The notes under the pieces were generated by a model. It was not told the DNA's origin and did not search any database. It worked only from the letters and a program-made list of their open reading frames with translations. Below are positions 48,740 through 58,020 of a stretch of DNA of 64,000 nucleotides, piece after piece. This DNA is from Anastatus disparis. Lineage: Eukaryota; Arthropoda; Insecta; Hymenoptera; Eupelmidae. The stretch lies in assembly GCA_017163975.1 (NCBI GenBank), contig JAFFSR010000347.1, positions 7,864,001-7,928,000 of the forward strand, written 5' to 3'. Position 1 is the stretch's first letter, and each line of letters starts with the position of its first letter. The position numbers were made by a program, and so were the translations under genes.

Positions 48740-49540
48740 CTTTTTCTGTAAATGTAAAACAACCGGATCTCTTTACGTAAAAGGTGATCGTTGTTTTATA
48801 TTATTCTTAATTGAAAGATAGTCAGATCTCTTCATAGAAGGTGATCGCTATTTTTCATTTAATACTTTTTTTCTCTTTTCATTATATATGAAACAGCCAG
48901 ATCTCTTTGCGTAAAAGGTGATCGTTGTTTTATATTATTCTTAATTGAAAGATAGTCAGATCTCTTCATAGAAGGTGATCGCTATTTTTCATTTAATACT
49001 TTTTTCTCTTTTCATTATATATGAAACAACCAGATCTCTTTGCGTAAAAGGTGATCGTTGTTTTATATTATTCTTAATTGAAAGATAGTCAGATCTCTTC
49101 ATAGAAGGTGATCGCTATTTTTCATTTAATACTTTTTTTCTCTTTTCATTATATATGAAACAACCAGATCTCTTTGCTTAAAAGGTGATCGTTGTTTTAT
49201 ATTATTCTTAATTGATGAAAGATAGTCAGATCTCTTCATAGAAGGTGATCGCTATTTTTCATTTAATACTTTTTTTCTCTTTTCATTGTATGAAACAACC
49301 AGATCTCTTTGCGTAAAAGGTGATCGTTGTTTTATATTTTTCTTAATTGAAAGATAGTCAGATCTCTTCATAGAAGGTGATCGCTATTTTTCATTTAATA
49401 CTTTTTTTCTCTTTTCATTATATGAAACAATCAGATCTCTTTGCGTAAAAGGTGATCGTTGTTTTATATTATTCTTAATTGAAAGATAGTCAGATCTCTT
49501 CATAGAAGGTGATCGCTATTTTTCATTAATACTTTTCTTA
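48740..49540. repeat. ~132-bp tandem repeat, 6 copies
   Basis: Units alternate AGATCTCTTTGCGTAAAAGG and AGATCTCTTCATAGAAGGTG, each followed by TGATCG. Each unit therefore holds two diverged half-units. Non-coding. Confidence 0.85.
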
Positions 49541-49562
49541 TCTATTTAGGTTAATTTTGCAT

Positions 49563-49897
49563 GATTGGGTCCTTGCATGAAAAAATGCATTATATCCGTC
49601 AGGTAGAATACGAAGAAATAAAAGACCCGTATTCTTTTGTTTTCCAAATATGGTGAATTGCAAAAGTTATAGCCAGTAGAAATTAATACAATTTTGATAT
49701 ATATATAGATATAGCGCCAATGTATATGACGTCACGATTGCTAAAACAATCATAACGTCACACAATTTTAACTGCCTCTATCTCTTTGAGTTTTCATTTT
49801 CATGATATAAGAAAAAATACGTGTCTTTTATTTTTTCTTTTTCTAAATAATGGATATAATGGATTCAAAAAAATTTTTCATGCAAAGACCCAATTCA
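49563..49897. mobile_element. MITE with ATTGGGTC ends
   Basis: The left ATTGGGTCCTTGCATGAAAA pairs with the right TTTTCATGCAAAGACCCAAT. Farther in, ATTATATCC pairs with GGATATAAT, and a central ATGACGTCACG/AACGTCAC pair folds. About 335 bp, non-coding. Confidence 0.7.
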
Positions 49898-49918
49898 CTA
49901 TTTAATTCAAATTAAATT

Positions 49919-49934
49919 GGTCCTTATCAGGGTC
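49919..49934 (+). terminator. Possible degenerate histone-type stem-loop
   Basis: GGTCCTTATCAGGGTC forms six pairs only with two wobbles and is followed by AGAA rather than ACCA. The downstream sequence (ATGGAACAAAC) resembles the region after the gene C stem-loop (ATGAACAAAC). Possibly a displaced or decayed 3' end. Confidence 0.3.
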
Positions 49935-50017
49935 AGAAAAAATATTAAAATATGGAACAAACTGTTTTTCTTTTATCTGAATATGTGCATGTGCGTCTTG
50001 TTAACATATATATCCCT

Positions 50018-50072
50018 ACTGAAAAAAGCCAAGTGATTAATCACTTGGCTTTTTTTTTTCAGTAGGGGTATG
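50018..50072. repeat. Mini-hairpin MITE (CCCTACTGAAAAAA)
   Basis: CCCTACTGAAAAAAGCCAAG and TGATTAATCA lead into the complement CTTGGCTTTTTTTTTTCAGT plus AGGG, an almost perfect 55-bp hairpin. Its ends resemble those of the MITE at 48301 (CCCT..TGAAAAAA). Confidence 0.75.
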
Positions 50073-50374
50073 TATATCATTCTCTTATAATTTTTTTTAT
50101 CTCTTGATTAAAGTGACATATATGAAAATGTAACTAGTAGTTGGTTTCAACTAGTAGCTTCATGAAAGGTTTTAACTAGTAGCTTAATGTAGCTTCTTGT
50201 TGTACCTATAGCTAGAAAACTTTAAATTTCAAAAAAACAAACTTCTGCGTAAAATGAGTTTTTGAATCTGATAACGCTCAAGCAGTAACTTGGAACAATG
50301 TGAACAGTGCTTTTGAAAATAGAATTAAAAGTGGTGTAATTACTAATTTTAAACACACTGATATTAAGACCTTC

Positions 50375-50532
50375 TTAACAGATGCAAAAAAGCTATTTAT
50401 TCCACAAGTACAAAAGACACTAGAAGAACAGAATTCGGTGAAAGTGAATTTAGCTTTTTAACAGATGCAAAAAAGCTATTTATTCCACAAGTACAAAAGA
50501 CACTTGAAGAACAGAATTCGGTGAAAGTGAAT
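50375..50532 (+). repeat. Tandem duplication that breaks the polymerase frame
   Basis: Two 75-bp copies (50375-50449 and 50458-50532) differ at one base and are offset by 83 bp, which is not a multiple of three. The upstream frame enters copy 1 and stops at 50459; the downstream polymerase frame starts within copy 2. The near identity points to a recent event or an assembly artefact. Confidence 0.85.
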
Positions 50533-51779
50533 ACTGTGTTAAGCGCAAACTATGCAGTAGTTAAGAATGATAGTGAACTTTCTGATATTAAGTACTTTAA
50601 TACAAAGGCAGTTCCAATCTACTCTTCAACTGACTTGAACGAGTGGTTTATGAAAAACATTGAACAAGTTATCAGCACTGAAATGGAAGAATTTAAGGAA
50701 CAGGATTCAGGCTGGTCTTTGCGATCATTCATTAATTTAACAGTGAATATAAACAAGTATAATCCTATGACTGGTAGTTCTTATGTCAACTTGCCTGAAT
50801 TCATTAAGAAAAAGAAAGCATGTGTAAACGTTCAGAATCAAGACGAACAGTGCTTCAAATGGGCCATCATATCAGCAATGCATCCAGTACAGAAAAATAT
50901 GGAACGTGTCTCATCTTATTTAAGATATGAAAATGAATATGATTTTAGTGGAATACAATTCCCAGTCCAACCAAAACAAGTTAAGAAATTCGAAAAGCAA
51001 AATGATATTTCAGTGAACGTGTATATTTTGAAAAAGAAACGTGAAACCTATGAAGTTCTACCACTCCATCTCACAGCGCAGAAAAAAAATAAACACGTTA
51101 ACTTGCTTCTTGTGGAAAATTTTTATATTGATGAAGATGACGATGAACAAGAAGATGAACTTGATGATTTTGATAGGTCACACACCTTTCATTATGTCTG
51201 GATAAAAAATCTTTCTCGATTGGTGAAAAGTCAGTGTACTTCTCATAGAAGTAGAATACATATTTGTGACCGCTGTTTGCATTTCTTTTACACAGCTGAA
51301 AAACTGGCTATACATGCAATCGATTGCGAGAAAGTGAACGAATGTAAAATTGTGCTTCCTAGTGAAAAGGACAATGTGTTACGGTTTAAAAACTTTGCTT
51401 ACAATAATCGAGTACCTTTTGTGGTATATGCTGACTTTGAGTGCTTATTACATCCTGTCGATGACGATCGGAAACATCAACGTCACGAAGCTTTCAGCAT
51501 AGGATTGTTTGTCAAATGCAGCTATGACGAGACTCGTTCAGTATACAAAAGCTATCGACAGCAAAGAGAGGAAGATGAAGCTCCAGCCAAGTGGTTCGTA
51601 AAAAATCTTCGTTCTTTAGCTTTGAAATTGAACGAGATGTATCAGAACCCTCAACCTATGAAGGAATTGACAGATCAAGAAAAAGCAAATTTTGCTAGAG
51701 CTCGTTCATGCTATATTTGCTCAAAAATTTTTAGACCAGATGATCATAAGATTCGAGATCATTGTCATTTCACTGGAGA

Positions 51780-51855
51780 GTAAGTATTTGACTTTTTCAC
51801 AATATTATATATAAAATATATTTGATAAATTATAAAAAAAAAATTTTATTTTCAG
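51780..51855 (+). other. Polymerase intron 1 (76 bp)
   Basis: Donor GA|GTAAGT and acceptor TTATTTTCAG|AT. Removing it joins HFTGE to the conserved continuation YRGPAHNSCN within the Cys/His cluster. Without splicing, the frame stops at the donor. Confidence 0.9.
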
Positions 51856-52528
51856 ATACAGAGGTCCTGCACATAACTCGTGTAATCTAAATTACATAGA
51901 CTCACGAACTTTACCAGTAATTTTCCACAACTTGAGTGGTTATGATGCGCATTTGTTTATCATGGAGTTAGCGATCAGTTTTCCAGGACGAGTGCTTCTT
52001 TTACCTCAAACGAAAGAAAAGTACATCTCTTTTACCAAATTCGTAGAGGGTACAGATATGAATTTACGATTCATTGATTCATTTAAGTTTATGCCATCGT
52101 CTCTAGAAAAACTCGCATCATACTTGGAGAGGCTCGACACTGTTGATCGAATATTTCATCAGGATGATGGATTCTCTTCAGAGCAAATCACTTTACTGAA
52201 AAGAAAAGGTGTTTTTCCTTATGACTATGTGTCATCCTTAGATAAGCTTGATGAGACTGACCTACCGTCGAGAGCAGATTTCTTCAGCAGCTTGTACGAA
52301 GACGATATCACTCTTGAGGACTACCAACATGCAAAGAATGTTTGGCAAGCTTTTCAGATCCAAACTCTTGGTCAATACTCGGATTTATACCTTAAAACAG
52401 ATGTATTGCTGTTAGCTGAAGTATTTGAAAACTTTCGAAGCAACTGTCTCGAGGCTTATGATTTGGATCCAGCTCACTACTACACTACTCCAGGCCTGTC
52501 ATGGGATGCCATGCTTAAGTTCACTAAT

Positions 52529-52593
52529 GTAATAAATTTATTATAACTAACAATCAAGATTATATATATATTAATTAATCAATAATTTAATAG
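52529..52593 (+). other. Polymerase intron 2 (65 bp)
   Basis: Donor AAT|GTAATA and acceptor TTTAATAG|GTT, phase 0. It joins MLKFTN to VELELLTDID. The intron contains in-frame stops and is AT-rich. Confidence 0.85.
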
Positions 52594-54328
52594 GTTGAAC
52601 TGGAACTTTTGACTGACATCGACATGCTCATGTTCATCGAGCGTGGAAAACGTGGAGGTATCAGCCAATGCTCAAATCGCTATGCGAAAGCCAATAATCC
52701 ATACATGAAAGAAGGTTACAACGCTGATGAAGACGAGAAATATCTCATGTATTTTGATTTCAATAATCTATATGGTTGGGCTATGACCAAATATCTACCT
52801 TACGGTGGTTTCAAGTGGGTGCTCGACGTTGATCAACCAAACTTTTTCGATGTTCCTGAAGATAACTCGATCGGTTATATCCTCGAAGTTGATTTGGAGT
52901 ATTCAGTTACGCTTCATGATGCTCACAAAGATCTTCCTTTCTGTGCTGAACACATGACACCACCAGAATCCAAACAGAAGAAACTAATGACCACGCTTTA
53001 TGACAAAAAGCGTTATGTTATACATTACATAGCACTCCAACAAGCGCTTAAACATGGACTACGACTCAAAAAAATTCATCGAGCATTGCAATTCGATCAG
53101 AAAGCATGGTTAAAACCATATATCGATTCGAACAGTGAAAAGCGCAAGAACGCTAAAAATGAGTTCGAGAAGATGTTATTCAAACTGTTCAACAATGCTG
53201 TTTATGGCAAAACGATGGAAAACGAGCGGAAACATGTAGATATTAAATTGATCTGTAAATGGGACGGTCGCTATGGTGCTGAGGCACTTATCTCTAAACC
53301 AAATTTTCATAGTTGCACTATCTTCGATGAAAATCTCGTAGCAATACAACTTATGAAGACGAAAATTTGTATTCAAAAACCTATATACGTAGGACTTTAC
53401 GTTTTGGACTTGTCTAAAACGCAAGTGTATAGGTTTCATTATGATTATATGCGAAATCGTATTGGAAATAAGTGCAAAATATTATACACTGATACTGACA
53501 GCCTGGTGTATGAGATAACCAATGTCAACATATATGACATCATGAAGGAAGATATTCACGAGTTTGATACATCTGACTATCCCGAGAATAATCAATTTAA
53601 CATGCCACGAGTCAATAAGAAAATCATTGGCTTGATGAAAGATGAATGTAATGGTGGAATCATGTTGGAGTTTATTGGATTGAGAAGCAAAATGTACTGC
53701 GTAAGAGTTGAAAATAAAAAGCCTATCAAAAAAGCTAAAGGTGTCAAGAGCTCTGTAGTTAAAGCAACCATCACCTTTGAAGATTACATCGAATGCTTGC
53801 GCGAGAATAAAATTTTGGAACGAGAGCAGCGAAACATCAGATCTGACCATCATGTTCTGTACACCGAGAAATCAACGAAGATCGCTCTAAGTGCTTACGA
53901 TGACAAACGGTGTATGATTATTGGCTTAACGGACACACTGCCCTGGGGTCACTATCTGGAGGGGCTTGACGCCATTAAAGAGATGGAGGAAGAGTGGGGA
54001 GTTACCGCTGCAATCGAGCCGCCGCAAAACCCGCAAGAGAAGGGAGATGGAGTAGAAGTGGGGAGAGATCTATATGAGCAGAGGTCTCGCACGCCAGAAC
54101 TCATTCAGTCAACTGAAGAGCCATCGAGAACATCTCCTATCATCAAAGAAGTTGAAAGAAGCCTGCATCAGAGACCTGAGCTTCCAGAACCAGCAACTAA
54201 AAGGAGTAGAAACTTTTGAAAAAACTAAATCGAGATTAGTGAAATATTTTTTTTTTTTTCTTTAATTTTCTTTAGCACATAAGATAAATTCTAAATATTA
54301 ATAATTTTTTTAAATCTTTTTGTTACAG

Positions 54329-54628
54329 ATGGATCTTAACGAGATTAATAATATCGCTCAAGGAGGCTTTCTTCCAACTAAAAAGTTGACTGAGCTCGAT
54401 GAAGGTCATAATTACATGGTGTTCGCGCTCAAAAAGGTGACTACCAGATATGGTTGTAAAACTGTAGCTGTCATCGAGAATAAATTTGATATATTCTTGC
54501 CTAAGAGAGTATCTGATGCTTTAGTGAAGAATAAGGATTTATTTAATAAGATGTCTGCAGCAGCAAATAAGCTTAAACTATTTATAACCTACAAAGGTGA
54601 TTACAAGATTGAGTTTTCTAGTGTTTAA
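54329..54628 (+). CDS. Conserved small protein of the element, 99 aa
   Basis: The start is the ATG giving MDLNEINNIAQGG, directly after TTTTTGTTACAG, a good splice acceptor, so a 5' UTR intron or splicing from the polymerase transcript is possible. The body alternates short beta-like stretches (NYMVFALKKVTTRYG, CKTVAVIENKFDIFLP) with a helix (VSDALVKNKDLFNKM), then KLFITYKGDYKIEF. It follows polymerase on the same strand. A replication accessory or single-strand DNA-binding (OB-like) role is an inference from order and predicted beta content; no catalytic motif is seen. The frame is intact. Confidence 0.65.
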   Translation: MDLNEINNIAQGGFLPTKKLTELDEGHNYMVFALKKVTTRYGCKTVAVIENKFDIFLPKRVSDALVKNKDLFNKMSAAANKLKLFITYKGDYKIEFSSV

Positions 54629-54918
54629 GTAATTAGTGTAAATAAGTGTGTTAAAATTTAATAGTATTAGTATATATATATGTTATGATAATTATAGAAA
54701 ACTTGAGCCGACTAGCTAAAATCGAGTATATTCTAGTCAACAAAGCATGTAAAATAAGTTTTTTTTTCAAAATAAATACTCTTTGATTTGTCACTCAATT
54801 TGTGTGTGTATTCACATTTATTTGATAATCCTTTACAAAAAATAACATTCTTTATCATACTTGAAAAAATACAATTTTCTTTTTAAACTATTTTTTATAA
54901 TTAATATTATATAATTTA

Positions 54919-55829
54919 TTAAATATCTGTTTTATTAATCCAACTATTATGAGAACTGTCAAAACCTAGCCATTTGACAAATACTTGATTTCCATGTCTT
55001 TTGACAATTTTTTCTACGAGATAAATGTCTGGATACTTGGCCTTCTGCAGTTCCTCTGCATAGAAACCACCGGAGATGAGTTGATCTTGGTAATCCTTCA
55101 AATAATACGTCGTTGGATCAGTAGCTGCTACCCGTACAACTGTAAATATTTCCGTCGACCAGTTTGGAGTATATCCTTTCTCAAAGACGTGCTTTGCATT
55201 GCTTACACGGACTTTGTCACCGACTTTAAACTTTGTCTTCTTCTTCATGGTTCTGCGTTTATGAGCAAATTTTAACAAAACTTGGGCTTCATTAACAGAT
55301 GTTACATCTTTAGGCTTCATTCCAATGGTACGATGTTTACGTTCATTATAATCTGCTATTAATTCAGGTAAGATATCCAACCATTTGTAATTACCACGTA
55401 AGCTGAACTTTTTCCACATAAGATTTTTCAAAGTGCGATTGAAACGTTCGCAGATCGATGCCTTCAAACTGCTATATATTGAGTATAGATGAATCTTGTA
55501 CTTGCGCATCAGTCTTTGAAAATCTGAATTATAGAATTCCTTGCCTCTGTCGGTGTGAAGATTCTTAGGCACTCTGCCTTTTGATAATATAGATTTCATT
55601 GCTGCAGAGACTTCTACGCCAGTTTTATTTTTAACTGGGACTGCCCACGCGTATTTGGAAAAAATATCTATAAAGTAAGCATGTATTTGTAGCCTTTGTT
55701 TTCTCGAGAATAAGATTGCATCTCTACCAGATCAGCTTGCCATGTCTCATTCAAACCTCGCACATCAAACTTTCGGCGAGGATAATTACGACGTGCTGGC
55801 TTGTGAAGCTCTTCTACAAGTTGTTCCAT
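54919..55829 (-). pseudogene. Retroviral-type integrase with chromodomain, frameshifted
   Basis: Minus strand. The first segment starts MEQLVEELHKPARR (55829) and contains the first catalytic Asp in ETWQADLVEM (codon 33). A 1-bp loss near 55672 shifts the frame, giving TAG, and homology resumes as IDIFSKYAWAV in the next frame. The second segment (to 54919) holds HTDRGKEFYN (second Asp) and KASICERFNRTL (Glu, 34 residues after Asp), completing D,D-35-E. Its end, YLVEKIVKRHGNQVFVKWLG, is a chromodomain, as in Maverick integrases that target chromatin. Its 5' end overlaps the coiled-coil gene by 16 nt. It would insert the element into the genome but is broken here. Confidence 0.9.
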
Positions 55830-56200
55830 CGATGGTTATCGATTGACTGTTTTGCACTAACAGAGATAATGCCTCCTTTTATAGTCTCAAGCTCCAACTG
55901 GCTTTGTATGAATTTATTATCTAGCTCGTCTCTATGCACCTCTACAATTTTATCTAGGTTATTGAGATCACTTCTCAAACTAGATATTGAATCTAATAAT
56001 TTTTGAACTTCCAAACGTACGATACGCTGTAAAGTATCTAAATTTACAGCTTCATTGAGTTGATTAGGTGATGCGAGATTACAAAGCCTCTTATTTTCCA
56101 TATCGTATTGTCCATCTTTTGTGAGTTTATAGCTAATACCCGGAGGTCCTCGACTACCCTCATTTCGTTTGAGATTACGTCCGAATACATCAACGCTCAT
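55814..56200 (-). CDS. Coiled-coil protein with N-terminal GPPG motif, 128 aa (fibre-like candidate)
   Basis: Starts MSVDVFGRNLKRNEG. Then comes GPPGISYKLTKDGQYDMENK and RLCNLASP, a short collagen-like turn plus a repeated-beta-type segment. Residues about 48-115 form a long heptad-rich helix (LQRIVRLEVQKLLDSI, LNNLDKIVEVHRDELDNKF). A small trimeric stalk protein such as a virion fibre base would look like this, but that is an inference. A TATA box (GTTATATATATTG, minus, about 56236-56248) lies 40 nt upstream, within the 3' end of the preceding gene. The frame is intact and its stop codon overlaps the integrase start. Confidence 0.6.
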   Translation of the reverse strand: MSVDVFGRNLKRNEGSRGPPGISYKLTKDGQYDMENKRLCNLASPNQLNEAVNLDTLQRIVRLEVQKLLDSISSLRSDLNNLDKIVEVHRDELDNKFIQSQLELETIKGGIISVSAKQSIDNHRWNNL

Positions 56201-56231
56201 TTTGATAATGCATGGTATAGGTGTCTACACC

Positions 56232-57179
56232 TCAATATATATAACCTCCTTCACGTAACTCTTCTATAATTGAATGTATCTCATTTGTATGGCTAGGGTT
56301 TCCAGCTTTCCTTTTAGCAATGAGTAATCAAAGTCTATCAACGAGTTCGTTTGGATCATCCCAATATATGTAATCCATTCTCGTATCTCTTCTTGCAATT
56401 TCATATCGAGGTAATGATCCTCCTCTTTTTTTCAATGAAAACAAAGGACTAATGATGCTGTCGAATTTCTTACTTTTGTGCGTACGAATAGACTCATCAC
56501 TTTTGTAGCGTCGTTTGTGAGCATTAGTAGTTTTGAGAATCTTCTTGTAATTTTGCATATCGTTAGTGTTTATCTGACCTCTATCGGGATTTTTCGTAAT
56601 TAACAACTCTAACAATCCTTTGGTTTTTGGATATTTTTTATCTTTTATGCGAATGTTTTTATTTTCGAAAAATAGAGGTGAGTCGCCAATTAAGTAACTA
56701 TTACCTTCCTTGCGCACTCCATAAACTTTATCCAATTGTTTTGATTGTTCCTCATTGAGCATATGAATGTACTTATTATCAATCAGTAAATCATCTTCTT
56801 TTTTTTCTAATTCCTGCTAACTTGTAGCTGATTCAAATTCCATATCAACTTGTCGAATAGTATCGTTTAATGACGTATCTATAGCATCATCATCAATGGA
56901 TGAAGAGGAAGGAGAAGGAGGCTGCAAGAAGGACGAATAAGTATCATTGTTTTTTATGACTTTTTTTTTATTTTTTGCTATGTCACGTATAAAATCATTA
57001 TTTTTCTCAGTAGTAGCAACGAGTTTCTGAAGAGGATCAACGATTGGTTTGAATGTCTCGCCAAATGCTCTTTCAATATTCTCTTTTCCAAACTTCAGCA
57101 AGTTATATTTTTGTTTAACTGCATTGCGTGCTTGTACAAGTTGATGTAGAACATCTTTCTTTCGTCTAATGTCAGTCAT
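56232..57179 (-). pseudogene. Conserved unknown protein with two in-frame stops
   Basis: One reading frame spans three pieces. The first (57179-56817) starts MTDIRRKKDVLHQLVQARNA and is a basic, helical, coiled-coil-like domain. It reaches TAG at 56817-56819 after ESATS and continues in frame as QELEKKEDDLLIDNKYIHML. The second piece (to 56328) carries YGVRKEGNSYLIGDSPLFFE and ends YWDDPNELVDRL at TGA (56328-56330). The frame goes on with LLIAKRKAGN and IIEELREGGYIY before the true TGA at 56232. Because no frame is lost, these look like two nonsense mutations in a gene of about 315 codons. Its place between ATPase and the coiled-coil gene suggests a virion or packaging role. Function not recognised. 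Confidence 0.65.
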
Positions 57180-57220
57180 GTTGACGCTTCAACATACAAC
57201 GATGAATTGTTTTCTTAGGA

Positions 57221-57925
57221 TTATGTGCGCGCTATATTTATAGCAAAACAATCGAAGCCTTTCCTATATCTACCAGAATTGATCGAACTATCTTTGTCGA
57301 TCATTAAAAATCCGTATTTATCATCAGTCCAACACTTGGAGCATAATTCTTTGAATTGGGCGTAAGTCATGTCAGAATTGACGTGATCGTCGTATAAGTG
57401 TCTCAAATTGACGTCATCTTGTCGAAAAATCACCAACAAATTGACATTGTCTCTGACTAGATGTTTTGGAATTCGAGCATAAGATTGACAGAGATAGAAA
57501 CAATCAACTTCTTTGTGCCTGCCCATACAGAAGTAAGCTCTGATGTTATCTTGTTTTTCGCAGGCTACATCATCGAAAATCATAACTGAATTCGGAAGCA
57601 CATTATCAGGGGCTACAACAGATTCATGTTCACTAAAGGGAAAGTATTGTACATCTTCTAAAGGCTCTAGAAGGTCTTTCAAAAACTTGTACTTTGGTTG
57701 ATTCAAAGACTTGGAGTACACATAAACGTTTTCAAACCTGAGACCGTTGGGATGTGTTATTAGTGCTAACAGACTATTGGTTTTACCACAATTTGATGGA
57801 CCGCAAAATACAGCTCGAATACTGTTTGGAAGTAAGTCTCCATGCCTCTTTAATTTCTTCTCATGCTCCACGATAGTGTCGAAATTTTCTATCGGCAGCT
57901 TAACGGATTGTTCTTTGAAATTCAT
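57221..57925 (-). CDS. FtsK/HerA-type genome-packaging ATPase (A32-like), 234 aa
   Basis: Intact frame. Walker A is GPSNCGKT at residues 42-49. Walker B is VMIFDDV at 114-120. A third motif, FYLCQSYARIPKHL, places the conserved Gln used as sensor. These are the marks of the packaging ATPases shared by Mavericks, adintoviruses and poxvirus A32. It would pump element DNA into a capsid. The length is normal for the family. It is divergent from the PLA2 gene with only 95 bp between the start codons. A TATA-like TATTTATA at about 57961-57969 serves the minus strand. One of the best preserved genes of the element. Confidence 0.9.
   Translation of the reverse strand: MNFKEQSVKLPIENFDTIVEHEKKLKRHGDLLPNSIRAVFCGPSNCGKTNSLLALITHPNGLRFENVYVYSKSLNQPKYKFLKDLLEPLEDVQYFPFSEHESVVAPDNVLPNSVMIFDDVACEKQDNIRAYFCMGRHKEVDCFYLCQSYARIPKHLVRDNVNLLVIFRQDDVNLRHLYDDHVNSDMTYAQFKELCSKCWTDDKYGFLMIDKDSSINSGRYRKGFDCFAINIART
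57230..57243 (-). promoter_or_regulatory. TATA box inside the ATPase 3' end for the downstream minus gene
   Basis: Minus strand GCTATAAATATAGC, about 52-64 nt upstream of the ATG at 57179. It is a palindromic TATA placed within the last codons of the ATPase gene. Confidence 0.55.
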
Positions 57926-58020
57926 TATGACAGCACGTCTGACGTACGAATGCTTGGCCAGCTATAAATACAGGGCTTTTACACCCAATGCCTCAGTCTT
58001 CATTTAGTCTTTGAAGTGTG
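57926..58020. promoter_or_regulatory. Divergent promoter of ATPase and PLA2 gene
   Basis: A 95-bp spacer with a single CTATAAATAC (about 57961-57970) that reads as a TATA box on both strands. It is about 55 nt from the plus-strand ATG and 40 nt from the minus-strand ATG. Confidence 0.6.

Larger units (their letters stand above)
50264..54219 (+). pseudogene. Protein-primed DNA polymerase B (Maverick/adintovirus type), two introns, N-terminal frameshift
   Basis: Three exons: to 51779, 51856-52528, and 52594-54219. Exon 1 has a C-x2-C/H-x4-C zinc knuckle (ICDRCLHFF...AIHAIDC) and exonuclease motif I (YADFEC). The exon 1/2 junction runs through an endonuclease VII-like Cys/His cluster (CYICSKIF, DHCHFTGE, then HNSCN). 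Exon 2 has Exo II (HNLSGYDAHLF) and Exo III (YLKTDVLLL). Exon 3 has motif A (DFNNLYGWAM), motif B (KLFNNAVYGKTM) and motif C (YTDTDS), so the catalytic core is complete. A C-terminal Glu/Pro-rich tail follows LPWGHY. Upstream, a matching N-terminal frame (from about 50264) runs into TAA (50459-50461) because of an 83-bp tandem duplication. The extreme N terminus was not found, so the gene is disrupted. It would replicate the element using a protein primer. Confidence 0.9.

Noticed and set aside
48740..49540. CRISPR-like or enhancer-like regular repeats
   Set aside because: Tandem 132-bp units without variable spacers; no cas genes or other context.
53176..53853. Minus-strand frames of 60-123 codons
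   Set aside because: They lie antisense within polymerase exon 3 and show no domain; shadows of the real frame.
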